From contig JARWIR010000001.1 in the NCBI GenBank assembly GCA_029959085.1, positions 70,804,899 through 70,868,898 on the forward strand: a stretch of 64,000 nt of DNA. The letters run 5' to 3'. This DNA is from Nemophila menziesii (lineage: Eukaryota > Streptophyta > Magnoliopsida > Boraginales > Hydrophyllaceae). Shown piece by piece: positions 31,140 to 43,562 of this stretch. The translations under genes and the position numbers were made by a program. A model generated the notes under the pieces. That model did not search any database. It saw nothing but the letters and a program-made list of their open reading frames with translations, and was not told the origin of the DNA. How positions within the stretch are numbered: the stretch's first letter is position 1; each line of letters starts with the position of its first letter.

Positions 31140-31925
31140 TTCCATCTCTTCTAAAATTTCAACTTCACTAGATGTACATGAAGGCGATTCATCTCTATTT
31201 TTCTGTTGCATTTTTTGTGCAATTACCTCTTTTTTGGTTCTTCTTCAAGTATAAGACTTTTGTAGAGACGTTGGGAAAAGCTCAAAGCAACGATGAAGTA
31301 CTCGAAATAGTCCATCTTTAGTAAAAGTGGTGGTGGTTAGTGGATGTGGAGGCGGCGAATCTGCCTTACTCTCTTCTTTTCCAACTTTCTTAACCCCATC
31401 TTTGATTGTTATGTAAAGCTTCGTGGGTTCTTCTAGTGTTGGAATCTCTACTGCACTTATTACTGTCTCATCTTCAACGTAATCCCCGTCTTCGCTTGTT
31501 ACCTCAATTAAGTTCAACTCGATTGGTGATGATAGTTATGTAGGTGGTGGCTCCACCTTACTTTCCTCTTCTTGCACCCTCGGTGCAATTGCCTCTTCTT
31601 TCTTGGTCTCTTGTTGCACTTCTCTAACCACATGCTTGAACTCTTTCTCAACATCTTTCTCCTCTTGATTCTTAACAATTACTTAATCTAAGCTAAGCTT
31701 GGTGGTTTTCCTGTGGTTGAATCCTTGAACCCAACATTGGTATTACCCAGTTTCATATGTAAATCGTGTTGTAATTGCTGATTGATCGTAGTGACTTGCG
31801 TTAATCTTTGCTCTATTGCTTGAATTTGTTCGTGCATGAGCTGCACTAATGATATGGTAGCATTGATCTTCGCGTCACTTTCTCTCCTATTATTAGTTAA
31901 ATTCCTCCATTTAGGTTCTTTATTT
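31140..31925 (-). pseudogene. Gypsy gag C-terminal fragment
   Basis: Read leftward: a helix-rich block near 31900-31770 with SDAKINATISLVQLMHEQIQA and LTQVTTINQQLQHDL, parallel to the coiled-coil end of the gag at 23.5 kb. Next come an acidic/proline region and a 90-codon frame (31245-31517) starting MNLIEVTSEDGDYVEDE. No capsid or knuckle survives here. Confidence 0.55.
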
Positions 31926-32224
31926 TATTTCTGTTTTTAGGAAAATGTATTCTATTAGTTTCCTTTATGTACTTAATCTCAGTATATGAGCTAAACTAAA
32001 TTATACTTGAGAATCGCATAATAGGTGAACCCCTAGTTTATTTAATTTAGTCTTTTCGGAGTTGGAATTCTCTTAATTTAATTCATGTTAGGTTTTTCAT
32101 ATTGTTTATTACTTCATGCTTATTTACTAATTTTAATTAAGATAGGAATTAGAATTAGGTTTGAGTAATTAAGCTATTCACTTAGTGGCGAGTGATCATC
32201 CGATAAGGAGGTTTAATTACATAC
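31926..32224 (+). repeat. Diverged gypsy LTR fragment
   Basis: ATGAGCTAAACTAAATTATAC ... GAGTGATCATCCGATAAGGAGG aligns loosely with the middle of the solo LTR that follows (near 33004-33230). It is the target into which that solo LTR inserted. The continuation to the right (33795-33976) is too diverged to assign. Confidence 0.5.
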
Positions 32225-33789
32225 TGATGTCTCCCTAATTGTTCTTATTTTCGACCCTTGGGAGACATCATTTTTTGTGTTTATTTGAATATTTTAATAG
32301 ACTTTTGAGTTAAAAATGCAATAATCCGGAATTTCCATTTTATTTCTAGTAATTTTGATTTATTAAACTTTTGCGCGTAATCTTGTGTATTTTAGTGGAA
32401 AGTTTGTAGGTTTTAATTATTAGCTAGGAATGGAATCCGAGAAGAGAGTCAAAGATCGTGATATGGAGTCAAGACTTGAAGATAAATCCCGAAAGAATTG
32501 TTTTTAGAGCTGCAAATCTGTTTTCCAGGCCAAAGATTGCTGATTTCAAGGCGCTTAAGAGATTATTTAGCCGCTGACCTTTGAAGAGAAAACATTCCTT
32601 ATCGAGTTACGGAATTTTAGCAACTGGAATTAAGTCAATCGGAGTCATAACGAAGCGGGAAAAGCCGTTTTAGTGGAGGTAAATCAGCAGTTACGGGATT
32701 GTGGGCTAAGTTAGTGGACTTGGGCCTTCAATATTTCATTTAATTAAAAGCCTAGGTCCAAGTCCGAATTTGAGCTTATAAAAGGAGCTCTTGACTTCTA
32801 TTTTTCATACAATTCACATTCTACAAGATTAAACATCAGAGAGAAGCAACAGAAGGAAGAAAGAAGAAGCTGCAAGAGCTGGAGAGGGTCTATATCTCCG
32901 TTCTCAGTCATTCCCATTCCGGAAATTAGGTTTCTTTTAATTTTAATTTTGTAATCAAATATGAATTCCATTTCAATTAATTTAGTTTTAATTTTGATTA
33001 GTATGAGCTAAATCTTTTATTAGTGCTTGAGAACACTTTATGGGTGATTCCCAATCTTATTGAATTTCATATGTTGAATTTGGGTTTCTGTTAAATCAAA
33101 TTAGATTGGGACTCTTACTCTTTTCTATAATTTGGGATTATTTACTGTTTTTAGAGTCATGAACTAAGAACAGGTGTTAGTATCTAGGCTATTCCACATA
33201 TGTGGCGTGTGGATCATCCTGACGGAGGGTTTAGGTACCGAACCAATTATTCAATCTAAAATAGAAGCTAGTGATTCTGACGAACTTAGCTAATTTTAGG
33301 GCCAATGAGGTAAAATTCTTAAACATCTAAAAGTGGATCATATTTACCCTGACGGGACTAGTGACACTCTAGGATAGCCTTATAGTCCACCCTGACGGGG
33401 GTATAAGGAATTTAGAATCCCGACCATTGTAATTGACCAATTTAGCCCTTAAACAACATAAGTTAGGAAATAGGATTAGGAGGATCCCTTGCGTTCTCAA
33501 GTGCTACCTTCTCATACTGCATTTTACATCTTTTTACTTGCGTTTTACCTTTTACTTGCATTTTATCATTAGTCTTTCATTAAGTAGAATTAATACAACA
33601 ATCAAATAAATCATTATTTCTCTATTTGTTTTCATAAGTGCAACCATTCATTACTTGTTAAACATTGTAGTCAACCAAACCGTCCCTGCGAACGATCCTA
33701 GATCATTATTACTACTTGGGACAACCGTACACTTGCGGTTGTGGTTCGATCACATTTGCATTTATTTTAGAACACACAAAGGACCACCA
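32225..33789 (+). mobile_element. Solo gypsy LTR
   Basis: 1565 bp, TGATGTCTCC...GGACCACCA, with a perfect 5-bp TSD CATAC (32220-32224, 33790-33794). By eye it is very close to the minus-strand solo LTR at 59958-61533, so this subfamily has been active relatively recently. Confidence 0.9.
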
Positions 33790-33976
33790 CATACCTAGGT
33801 AATAACATGGGGGGTTCAAGCGGAGAGGTCAAAGGCTAGAAAGAATCACCGAAGAGTTGACTAAAAGAGATGAAAATGCTTATTTCGATCCACATCGGCA
33901 CTGATGTAGGCCTGGACATCTGAAAGTGAAAGTTGCGCCTTTGAGTTAGCAAGAATTAAGGACTGGAATCCGGTGA

Positions 33977-36005
33977 TTTTTTTGTCAAATATTTAATAAT
34001 ATTAATACGCATAAAAGTAAAGTACAAAAATCAGCCAACACCACAAGAGGTTTGGTCGAAGTGGATAAGTTGAGCTTATTGGGATGGAGGAGAAAACCTC
34101 CAGTCACCAAACAACATGCCAACAAGCTTGTGTTTGGCGACCCAATCAGCTCTCTATTACCTTTGTGACTAACAAAGGAAAAAAGTGGATTATACAATTC
34201 CACGGTACCGTAAATCAGTTTAAAAATATTACAACAATCAAAATTACTACACTGAAGTCTAGAAGCTAAAGGTTTCACTATCACTTCACAATCGCTCTCA
34301 ATAATTGTAGAGTTGGCTGGAAAACCTTGAGCTAATTCGCATCCCCACAATATGACTTGTGCCTCCGCTTCTATTGAACTTCTAGCTTCAATGATCTTAG
34401 CATCCCCTTCAATAATCTTGCCAAAAGAGTCCCTGATTATATAAGAGATTGCACAACTAGTAAGAGAATAAATGGCATCAGTATTAATTTTATATTTATT
34501 AGTTGGAGGAGGAATCCATTTAATATTATTATCGGTGACTAAGTTACTTTGATTAATGCCATTTAACTTAATAATTGACGAGTTGTTACGTTGTGCTCAG
34601 TATCATAAATTGCATCTTTAATATTTGAATTTACATCTTTATAATCTTTCCAATTTGAGTAATCAATTTTACAAGCATAGTTAGGGTCAGGAGAAACACC
34701 ACTAAACACAAAATCGTTCCTTCCTTTCCATATTTGCCAACATATATTACTCAACAACTCAGCAAAATATTGTTATTGGCCATGAATTTCTTTCAAAAAG
34801 GCAACTGTTCTTAAAAACCAATCACCAATCCTTGAAGTCCTATTATTCATTGTTCTAAGTGTTAAAATTATTAATACCAAACAGCTTGAGCCCAAGGTCA
34901 AGAAAAAAGTAAATGTTCAATTGATTCATCATTGCAATTACATAATGTACAAACTTTTGATTTTGTGCATTTTCTGTTACAAAGATTGACTTCAGTTGAA
35001 ATTTAAATCCTTATACACTTTCTCATAAAAAATTTAAGCTTAGGTGTACAATTCATTTTTCAAATTGTACTCTAAATTTCTGGATTGTTTAAATGAGGTG
35101 AAGAAGGAAGTGAGGATATAACATCCTTTAACTTTTCATCCCTATTATTTTTAAGTATCTGATAAGCATTTTTAACAGTAAAATTTCCATCTTTAGTAGC
35201 ATTCCAAATACTGGGATAGGCATACAATAGATTATACTAGCTATCTCACGATTGAATTTTGAGTTAACAAACTCTAAATTCCATCTTTTACTATCAGGGT
35301 TAAAAAATTATTTAACCAACATAATAGTACTATCTTTAAGCTTTATAACTACATCCTTATTATTTATCCACTTATCACTTTGAACATTAATTTGTAGTCC
35401 ATTCCCCAATTTCCAATTAATATTTCTTTCAAACACTTTTCTACCCTCCAATACAATTTTCAAACCTAAAGAAGGAGCATATCCTATTTTGGCTTCCAAA
35501 AACTTATTATTAGGGTAATATTTACCTTTTAGTAGTCTTGCTAGTAGTGAATCCGGGTTGTGGAGTACATACCATGCAATATTTCCCAATAAAGCTATAT
35601 TCATTAAATTTATATGTCTAAAGCCAAGCCCTCCAAAGAATTTGTAGGAGCAAAGAGATTCCCAACTTTCATAATGTATTTTCTTATTATTATTTTTACT
35701 CCACCAAAAATTGGAAATGATGGTATTAATGGTGTTGGATAAATTTTTTGGAATTATAAAAGAGGACATAATATAGTTAGGAAGACTTTGTAAAACAGAT
35801 TTAATAAGTATTTCTTTCCCACTTTCTGAGAGAAAAATTGTTTTCCAATTTTAAATTTTGTTTAAAATTCTTATTACTAACCCTTCAAGGTCTTTACATT
35901 TATTGCTACTCCAATTTGTTGGTAAACCCAAGTAAAAACCCAACGATTCAACTTGTTTCATCTGTAATATTTCAGTCATAATGTTTAATATCTTCTCTGT
36001 CACTA
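33977..36005 (-). pseudogene. LINE relic, 5'-truncated
   Basis: Read leftward from 36005: ILNIMTEILQMKQVESLGFYLG and LSESGKEILIKSVLQSLPNY, then a 153-codon frame (35308-35769) beginning MSSFIIPKNLSNTINTII with NFWWSKN, FGGLGFRH, LLARLLKGKYYP and WINNKD. Then come zinc-finger remnants (about 35280-34600) and RNase H remnants (33985-34350, with IIESDCEVIVKPLASRL and SHKGNRE). This is the RT thumb to RNase H part of a plant L1-type LINE. It is inserted in, or abuts, the gypsy gag at 36006. A T run at 33977 may be the remains of the poly(A) tail. No clear TSD. Confidence 0.8.
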
Positions 36006-37100
36006 CTCATTGAGGATGTTGTGGTAAAGCCTTCTGAGATAGATTATCAGTATAAGCATCATGGGATGGTTGTTGTGGAGGAGCTGGTCTATTATAATGT
36101 TGATTTCCTTGATATATACATTGACCTCTTTGTTGGTAAGTTTTGTTCTAGGGACGTGGTTGTTAATTACCTTGATTTGCGGCCCCTTAAGGATTTGAAT
36201 AATGCATACCCGGATTTGATTTGAAGTATACAAATATTGGATTTCCTTCACACTATACCCATGTATGATTTGTTACCTCACAATATGGATAACCTTGTGC
36301 TTCTTGCACTACATTTGTTGCAGCTAAATTTTGACGTTTTTGTTCCATCTCAAGCTTCATCTGTTTAACTTGATTCTCTAATGCTGTTAATTTAGTCGAA
36401 TGAGTAGTTTATGTACCTAATCAAAGCGTGTCTTTGGCATTTTTGATAGGAGCTCATGCAATTGGCCAACTCCTTTATGTTTCTATAACACGTTCCATAC
36501 CTTCTGCTGCTTTTGTAGGATCCGTGGACACAAATCCTCCTCTTCCAAGATTATCTACCCTCTATCTACTTTTTACATTAATACCTTGATAGAAAATTTC
36601 TAACTATAAAGATGGGGTGTAACCGTGGAGTGGACATCTTGCTAACTTATGTTGAAACCTTGTCCATGCGTCTCCTACTTCTTTATCATTCTCTTGGAAA
36701 AAACTAGCAAGCTCCATTTGATCTTTCAATCTCATACTCTTTGGATAAAAACGGTTAAAGAATGCGGCTTGTAGTTCATCCCAAGTATTAATTGTGTTTG
36801 TGGTTGTCTATCTAGCCAATCGCAAGCACTTCCGATCAAGAAGAACGAAAACATATGACAATACAGTTGCTCACGTGTAATGCTTGGAGTAATGTAGGCA
36901 TCACAAATTTTCATAAATTCTCTTACCAGATCTTGAATCGATGCACCACTATAGTGTCTGTAACTCGTAAACTGACTGTGCATACCCGGATCGGGCCTGA
37001 ACTTTACATTCTGTATCACTGGAGGACGATACCTAATGGTTGAACTCAAAAAGGTGCTCCCAAGACTGGGAGATCTTGTTCTTGACGTTGATTATTTCTA
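36006..37100 (-). pseudogene. Athila/Tat-like gypsy gag, N-terminal and middle parts
   Basis: A 105-codon frame (36732-37049) begins MSSTIRYRPPVIQNVKFRPD and contains YSGASIQDLVREFMKICDAY, EQLYCHMFSFFLIGSACDWL. It is followed by frames with MELASFFQENDKEVGDAWTRF and CPLHGYTPSL. Further left are a QMKLEMEQKRQN coiled segment, a remnant cysteine cluster (EAQGYPYCE) and a Q/N-rich linker. It lies just inside the primer site at 37401-37419. It is broken by frameshifts and cut at the LINE boundary near 36005. Confidence 0.8.
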
Positions 37101-37400
37101 ACATCTCCTCCTGGTGGTCCTACTACTTGAGGAATAGGTAATACCGGAGGAATAGGTATTCTTTGATTATTGTTGATATTATTTTCCTCTGGTGGAATTA
37201 AATCCTCGTTACTAAAGTCATGGATTCTCTTTGCTCCTTCTCTTCTCTCAAATGTTTGTTGTAAGCCCTAAAAACAGTTTTGGGATTCTCGAGCATACAC
37301 TAGAACCTGAGAGAGACAAAACAAAAAGAAAGCGTAAATCTGAAAAAATAACTAAAAACTACTACACTAAAAATTAAACCCACACGCTAACGAGACACAA

Positions 37401-37419
37401 GTCCCTGGCAGTGGCGCCA
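37401..37419 (-). other. Gypsy primer binding site
   Basis: The minus strand reads TGGCGCCACTGCCAGGGAC, two changes from the usual site. It lies 9 bases inside the LTR end. Confidence 0.85.
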
Positions 37420-37428
37420 AAAACTTTG

Positions 37429-38801
37429 TGGTTGGTAGGGTGTTATAGAATAATGATAAGAAAATTAAGAACTATCACACTGACCAATCACGTTACTCAC
37501 TGCAAGTATCGCAAATCGTATGCAAGTTTTAATGATAAGTTAGATTCGTTCTCAGGACTTAGTGTGTTATACGAATGAATTAGAAGAAAGTGTAGTAAGA
37601 ATTAGCTCGTGGAATTAAAAGGCAATACAAGTAAATATGAATGACTGGAGAGAATAATGTTTAAACTAAAGACTAATGCAAATAAATAAAGATGTAGGAT
37701 TAAAATGAGAGATATAGCTCAGGTTTGCTTGTATACAATTATCCTTCTATATCTTCTACTGGTTATAAGGGTGATTAAAGCTCTTAAACTAAGTAGCCAG
37801 TATTTTATATTCCTCCTAACCCCCTTCCGGGTGGACTTAGGTGGCGATCTAACAATTAACAGTGGACTTGGGTCAGGTGACCCTGCACATAGGAAAACCC
37901 TTCCAGATCACTACCGCACACTAGACGTTTATGTGGTGTTTCAACAATTAGACACCCCTTCCAGGTGACCGTCCAACTGCTATTAATGGGGTAGTCTATA
38001 CTCGTGCACTAGCAAGAACTACAGTCAATAAATCAAAGCACATAAAACAAATATAAATGTTAAGAATCTCAATTGATTTAAAAAGGGTTTTCCCAAACAA
38101 ACTTTAGATAGAATAAAATAAAATTCAAAGAGTATACATATACAAAACCCAAGCTATGGGGTGATTAGTTCATGCGAATAAGAAATAAACTAAAATAAAG
38201 ATACATACTGTCAAATTGTGTATTTATAGGTGTTTTATAACCCTAGGTAGAAATCTTGGAGTAGAAGGCAAGTAAATTGAGTCCATGTCCAACTCAAATT
38301 CATTTCCTAAAATATAGGACATGATAAACACTGCTCACTGTTTTGGTCATATCTCCTTCATTTTCGGGCCAATTTGTGCCCACTTTATATCAAAACGACC
38401 ATAGCAGAAAGATCCTTCTATCTCTTTGTAGGTATATCTAAATTCACAGCCTATTTGAAGTTGTCTTCACTTTAATGGACGTAGCTGCAGAATTTCAGAT
38501 TTTTTAGCAGCTTTTCCTTTCCTAATTCAACTTTACTTCCTTTTATCTCTTGATTCCTTCCATATCTTCTTTTCTTAACTCACTGGAATTTATTTGGCAT
38601 CTAATTATATTCCATAAACATTAAAAGCTTCACATTAACGCCAAATTAAACTAAATATGCTCTAAAAGTAATAAATCATCAAATCAAGAAATGAATTAAG
38701 AATTTATCGAATAACAGGTAAAAATCCATAAATAATTGATAAATTACACCTAAAATGATGTCTCCAACCTATATTAATATATCACAAATAGGAAGACATC
38801 A
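37429..38801 (-). repeat. 5' LTR of a minus-strand gypsy element
   Basis: 1373 bp. On the minus strand it runs TGATGTCTTCC...CTACCAACCA, followed by a primer site and gag. The outer flank is CTCCT (38802-38806); no matching 3' LTR is visible in the window, so the element is incomplete. Confidence 0.85.
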
Positions 38802-39918
38802 CTCCTTCTTCCCCAAAGCACCCAAACTCCATGAAAGCTTTACCAAAACTACACCTCACATCAAAACACCACCAAATCACCATAAATTCATATGCGAATC
38901 CTTCCTTACCTTTCCTACAAACAATATTTAAACACCCAAATCATTCCACAACACCTAAAATCCAGAAATCAAAACCAAAATTTCAAAAATCTTTTTCTAA
39001 AATTCCTTAAATCCATATCATCAAAGCTTGATTCAATCATACCCACATAGAGAATCATAATCCTTACACCTTTCCTAACCCAAATAACACTTAAAATCGC
39101 CTAAATTCAACGGGTAAAAATTTCAAGAGTGTTCAAATATTTGAGTTGGAGGTAAAAAAAGATGACAAAAAGAACGGAGACACGTTCTAGTGAGAGGGAG
39201 ATGAAGAAAAATAAAATCATGGTATTAAGTAAAAACAAGAAGAACACCTTCACATAAAAGAGTATTCCAGAACAAAATTGGAGAAAGATAAGTAAGAGAT
39301 TTCTAGAGATGTATGATTGATTAGGATGGAACACAAGAGGAGGTAAGGGAATGCCTGTATGGCGATTCAAGATGAATGACATACAAGAAAAGCATTGCAC
39401 CCTATTTGGGTATTGATCTTGTGAGGCAATAGCCTCGAGAGTATGTTTTCTTTCTTCCCTACCATTTTTCTATGTGCAATATTTGTTAAAATTTGATTTC
39501 TTTATCAAGCCTTTTTCGAGGCGTGTGGACACGGCTCATTTTTGAGTTAGTGGTGTGAGGATTCGTTGTCCCTCATCCCTAGTTTATGTGTTTTATTGAT
39601 TTTTAGGAGAAAATAAAATTTTGATAGATTGGATTAGATGTAGATTGTGTTTAATGGCTTAAAGCATAAATTTAGTGAGTTGATGATAGTATGTAATTTA
39701 TTTATAAGCTGGTAATTTTGTATGGTAAGTGTATAGGTAATTTTGTTTTTAATTATTATTACATGAAACTTGCTAAGTAGTTGCTTTGGAATCATTACTC
39801 ACATTCTTCTATTTTCTTCCATTTGTGCTTAATTGACCTAGGTGTATTATTTTTAGAGACTTCCCTATGTTCTTATACTTTATTGTATCGGGATGATACA
39901 ACTTTGAGTTGGGGGTCT
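38802..39918 (+). other. 3' internal region of a second plus-strand gypsy element
   Basis: It begins with an A/C-rich spacer (38.82-39.10 kb) and contains the conserved GTGTGGACACGG block near 39521. It ends in the polypurine tract TGAGTTGGGGGTCT (39905-39918). The 97-codon minus-strand frame at 39107-39400 has no recognisable domain. The upstream part of this element has been replaced by the minus-strand LTR at 37429-38801. Confidence 0.65.
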
Positions 39919-41535
39919 TGATGTCTCCATATTTGTGATGAATTAATCTATTCATAAGACATCATTTTAGGTGCATTATATTAATTATTGAGGGAAATTT
40001 CCCCATTATTAGATAATTTCTTAATTCATGTCTTGATTTGGAGATTTATCACTTTAGAGCATATTTGGTATAATTTGTGTGTTAATATGAAGCTCTTATG
40101 TTTATGGAATAAAATTAGATTCCAAATTAATGTCAATGAGTTAAGGAAATAAAATCGAAGGTGAAATCTATATTTAAAAGTAAACAAAGTTGAGTTAGTA
40201 AAGGAAAACCCGCCAAAGCTGAAACGTATAGTCCACTGTTTTTGAAGACTGCTGAAAATATTTTACGTACTTGAAGGAGCCCTTATAGGGTCATATATAT
40301 ATATATATTTGAATTTCTCGTTTTGATAGATCATACACTGAATTTGGCCAACTAACGAAGACGATATGACCAAATCAATCTGCAGTGTTTATACTATCTT
40401 ATATTTTAGGAAACGGATTTGAAAAGGAATAGGATTCCAATAACTTGACTTCCACTCCAAGATTTCGACCTAACACCTTTAAATATAACTATTTACCTCT
40501 GTAAACATTGTCATTTCTTGTCCTTTCTCAATTATTCTTAATCCTTACTTGAATATCAGTCCTTAGTATCAAGTTTTATCATCCAGAGAAGCAAGAAGAC
40601 ATAGAGAGGAAGACAAGAAGTTGGAAAGTCACAAAATCCTCTTCTTCATCCTATCCCTCTATCATTAAGGTAATTTGTATTAGATTCAATAGCTTAACTA
40701 TGTTTCTAATATCTTTATTCATTAGTTTTATTTATATGTCTTTAGATATGAACAAATCCTCCCATAGCTTGGGTTTGCATATGTATACTCTTTGATTTCT
40801 AATTAACCTTTATTTTTATGTTATTTGGGATTAACCTTTAAATTGATTGAGCTACTTAGTTACTTTATATATCTGCTTTATGTGATTTGACTTAATGATT
40901 GTAGTTCTTGGGGTTGCAAATATATAGGATTACCATAGTATTTGGATGGTCACCCGGAAGGGGTGTTTATCAATTGAAACACCACATAAACGTCTAGTGT
41001 GCGGTAGTGATCTTGTCGTGCTTGCCTAACTAGATAGTCACTAGGGTTGAGATTAACCACAGATCATTGCGTATGGTCCCCTAGTAATTGTTAGGTTTCC
41101 ACCTAAGTCCACCCGGAAGGGGGTTAGAAAGAATATAGAGTCCTGACTATTTACTCAAAAAGAGCTCAATTCACCCTTATAACTAGAATATTGATTTAGA
41201 AGGATAAGTGCATACTATCAGACCTAATATATATATATATATCTCATCTCCATCTTTATTATCTTATTTATTTGCATTATTATATTTTTTTATCTGAAAA
41301 CCAAATTAATATTATTTCTTTTACTATATTTTTATTAAGAAGTAAATTCTCATACACTTCTCTTTATACACAAGTATATCTAACAGATCAATCCCTGCGA
41401 ATGAACGTTACCTACTAACTAAACTTGCAAACGATTTGTAATAATTGCATTGAGTTTCTCGTGGTAGTTAAGGGTGTGTGTCCTTTATTATTATCTTTAT
41501 TTATTCATTATTTTATCACAGTTTTGCCCCCACCA
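39919..41535 (+). repeat. Gypsy LTR with internal sequence on both sides
   Basis: 1617 bp, TGATGTCTCC...CCCACCA. A polypurine tract precedes it and a primer site follows 6 bases after it, so it is neither a plain 3' LTR nor a solo LTR. This is the configuration of a tandem gypsy array (two elements sharing one LTR) whose right-hand partner has been cut off at about 41650. Confidence 0.8.
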
Positions 41536-41541
41536 AGTTTT

Positions 41542-41559
41542 TGGCACCGTTTCCGGGGA
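41542..41559 (+). other. Gypsy primer binding site
   Basis: TGGCACCGTTTCCGGGGA differs from TGGCGCCGTTGCCGGGGA at two positions. About 90 bases of leader follow before the sequence switches to a minus-strand LTR. Confidence 0.8.
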
Positions 41560-41656
41560 TCTATCTTTAAGTTAGTTTATTTGTGTTTATTTAGTGCAGA
41601 AATTGTTATTTAGTTCCAGTTTTACATGTTCTATTTGAGTCTCTTTTCAAATACAA

Positions 41657-42362
41657 AAGAGAGAAAATCTATGAGAGTTTAGTTCGAGAAGTAGCAAGTA
41701 GTCCAACTAGCCTTATTCTATAATTCTTCAATAGTCTGGATTCTAGATTCCTCCTAACTCCTATTAGGGTAGACTTAGGAAACAACCTCAACATCACCAA
41801 GGTACTTGGATAAGGGGACCTTGTGAAATGATTGGTGGTTAAATAAAACCCAATTAAATATCTAGTTACACAAGCCCGTTAGGATCTCTACCGCACACTA
41901 CACGATTATGTGGTGTTTCTATGATTGAATCCGCCGCTAGGGTGACAATCCAAATACTAATGGGGTAACCCTATTATGGTGCATCATAAAGGACTACAAA
42001 CATTAAATCAAAGTACATAATACAAAAATATGAGAAACAATTCAAATAAATATAAATCCCAAATTCAAATAACATATAAAAGAAGTCTATAGTTTATACT
42101 CATATTCTATTCTCAAGCTAAATAGAATTAGTTCGTACTAAGTAAATAAAAACAAGCAATTGATAATATCATATCCATTTTCAAAAGAAAAAATAGAAAA
42201 AGAATACTATCCTAATTGCTGAAAACTGATAAACGGGAGGGTTGGAATGGCATGAGCAGTTTCCAAGCTCCTTCTTCTCTTCTTCTCTCATATTCCAGGT
42301 GACCTTTTGGTCTTTTTATGATTAGGGACTGACCAAAGATGACTCTATTATGGTAAAAGTAG

Positions 42363-42397
<35 letters not shown>

Positions 42398-42939
42398 GAA
42401 TTTTGGACAAAATTAGGGATTAGCACTAAGTCTTAGAGTCCAAATCCAACTAAAACTTGTTTTCCTAAAATAGTGGACTTGTTGGGCCATTGACTTTGTA
42501 AAATTCATAACTTCTTTGTTACAGCTCCAGATCCAGTGATTTTGGTATCGAAATGAACGCAATTCAAAGACCTTTCTGAATATATAAGGGCTCCTTCAAA
42601 TTTTTTGCCAAATTTATGTAGTATTAAAAATACTACACGTCTTCAAGTCTGGACAACTCTTTTTTACTTTCCAAATCTATCCAAAACTTCCTTTTTCATC
42701 ATGAACAAGGGGTTTTCTTGCTCTCTTCACTTCTTATTACTGTTACAATGTGTATTAGCTTCCAAATACCAAAGTTCTACACAAATTATGCGTAAAATCT
42801 ATAAAAACTACAAAACACCTAAAACTAGACAAGAAAGTGTAAAACATGCATAAACAGGAAAATCTTGAAACTATGTATTAAGTACCCATAAAATGATGTC
42901 TTGTGACTAAATTATTCTATCACATAAATGGAGACCATA
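41657..42939 (-). repeat. Gypsy LTR (5' part) at the right edge of the nested block
   Basis: On the minus strand it starts TATGGTCTCC at 42939 (family TGATGTCTCC) and carries the complement GACATCATTTTA about 45 bases in. The last ~300 bases of the LTR are missing at 41657. GTCTG after it (42940-42944) nearly matches GTATG before the left edge of the block (20508-20512), a candidate TSD with one mismatch. Confidence 0.7.
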
Positions 42940-43236
42940 GTCTGACTTACCCACTTCTGTTTGGGGGCATGCAATTTTACCTGCTACTTCATAGGTTCGT
43001 GTTAGACCAAGTTCAGTTAATCAATATTCATTATTACAACTTGTTTTTGTCCAGCAACTAGATGTCCCTCATTTAAAAAAATTGGTTGTGCGGTTCATGT
43101 TCCAATTTCTCAACCATAACAAATGAAGATGGGTCCTAAAAAACATCATGGAATCTATGGTGGTTTGATTACCCATCCATCGTAAAATATATTGAGCCCC
43201 TAATAGGCGATTTATTTAAATCAAGATTTATAGATT
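42940..43236 (+). pseudogene. Old copia integrase, continuation
   Basis: The frame reads SDLPTSVWGHAILPATS then YSLLQLVFVQQLDVPHLK. It matches the copia integrase segment (x-LPTSAWGHAILHAA ... YSPLQL-x-F-x-x-x-P-N-I-S-H-L) that comes immediately after the RLQLIAR block ending at 20512. It is broken by frameshifts, and the SINE interrupts it at 43237. Confidence 0.75.
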
Positions 43237-43548
43237 GGCCAGGGCCCTTGTCTCTCAACTAAGAGGTACAGGGTTCGAATCCCGAAGGTGGAAAAAAGTT
43301 AAACAATGTTGTTGGCCGGAGCTCTATTGTCTCATCCATGAGGTCCAAGGTTCGAATCCCGAAGGTGGAAGAAAGTTAAGAAGGTTATTGGACAGGGCTC
43401 TATTGTATCATCCATTAGGTCCAAGGCTCGAAACCCTCCCAGAACATGGGTAACCTAGTTCTGACTTGCCTAGGGATATGGTTGGGGAGGCGGTCATATT
43501 CCCCGTGGGATTAGTCGGGTGTAAGCTTGGAACCCACGTATCAAAAAA
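43237..43548 (+). mobile_element. tRNA-derived SINE with a triplicated head
   Basis: It is flanked by a perfect 14-bp TSD, AAGATTTATAGATT (43223-43236 and 43549-43562, the second sharing two bases with the A tail). Three head units begin at 43237, 43314 and 43390 (77 and 76 bp apart). Each carries a Pol III B-box-like GGTTCGAATCCC or a decayed version of it. The body ends GTGGGATTAGTCGGGTGTAAG followed by CCCACGTATCAAAAAAAA, resembling the 3' end of angiosperm Au-type SINEs. It is not a tRNA gene: the units do not fold as complete cloverleaves by inspection, and they sit inside a mobile-element structure. Confidence 0.85.
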
Positions 43549-43562
43549 AAGATTTATAGATT

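Noticed and set aside
34084..34269. Plus-strand frames opposite the LINE RNase H region
   Set aside because: Shadow frames of the minus-strand LINE; no independent features.
37705..37968. 87-codon plus-strand frame
   Set aside because: Lies fully inside the minus-strand gypsy LTR; repeats of the same text in other LTRs carry stops.
43235..43453. Possible tRNA gene, or a 72-codon protein
   Set aside because: GGTTCGAATCCC is a B box, but the structure has TSDs, an A tail and a SINE body, so the SINE explanation fits everything.
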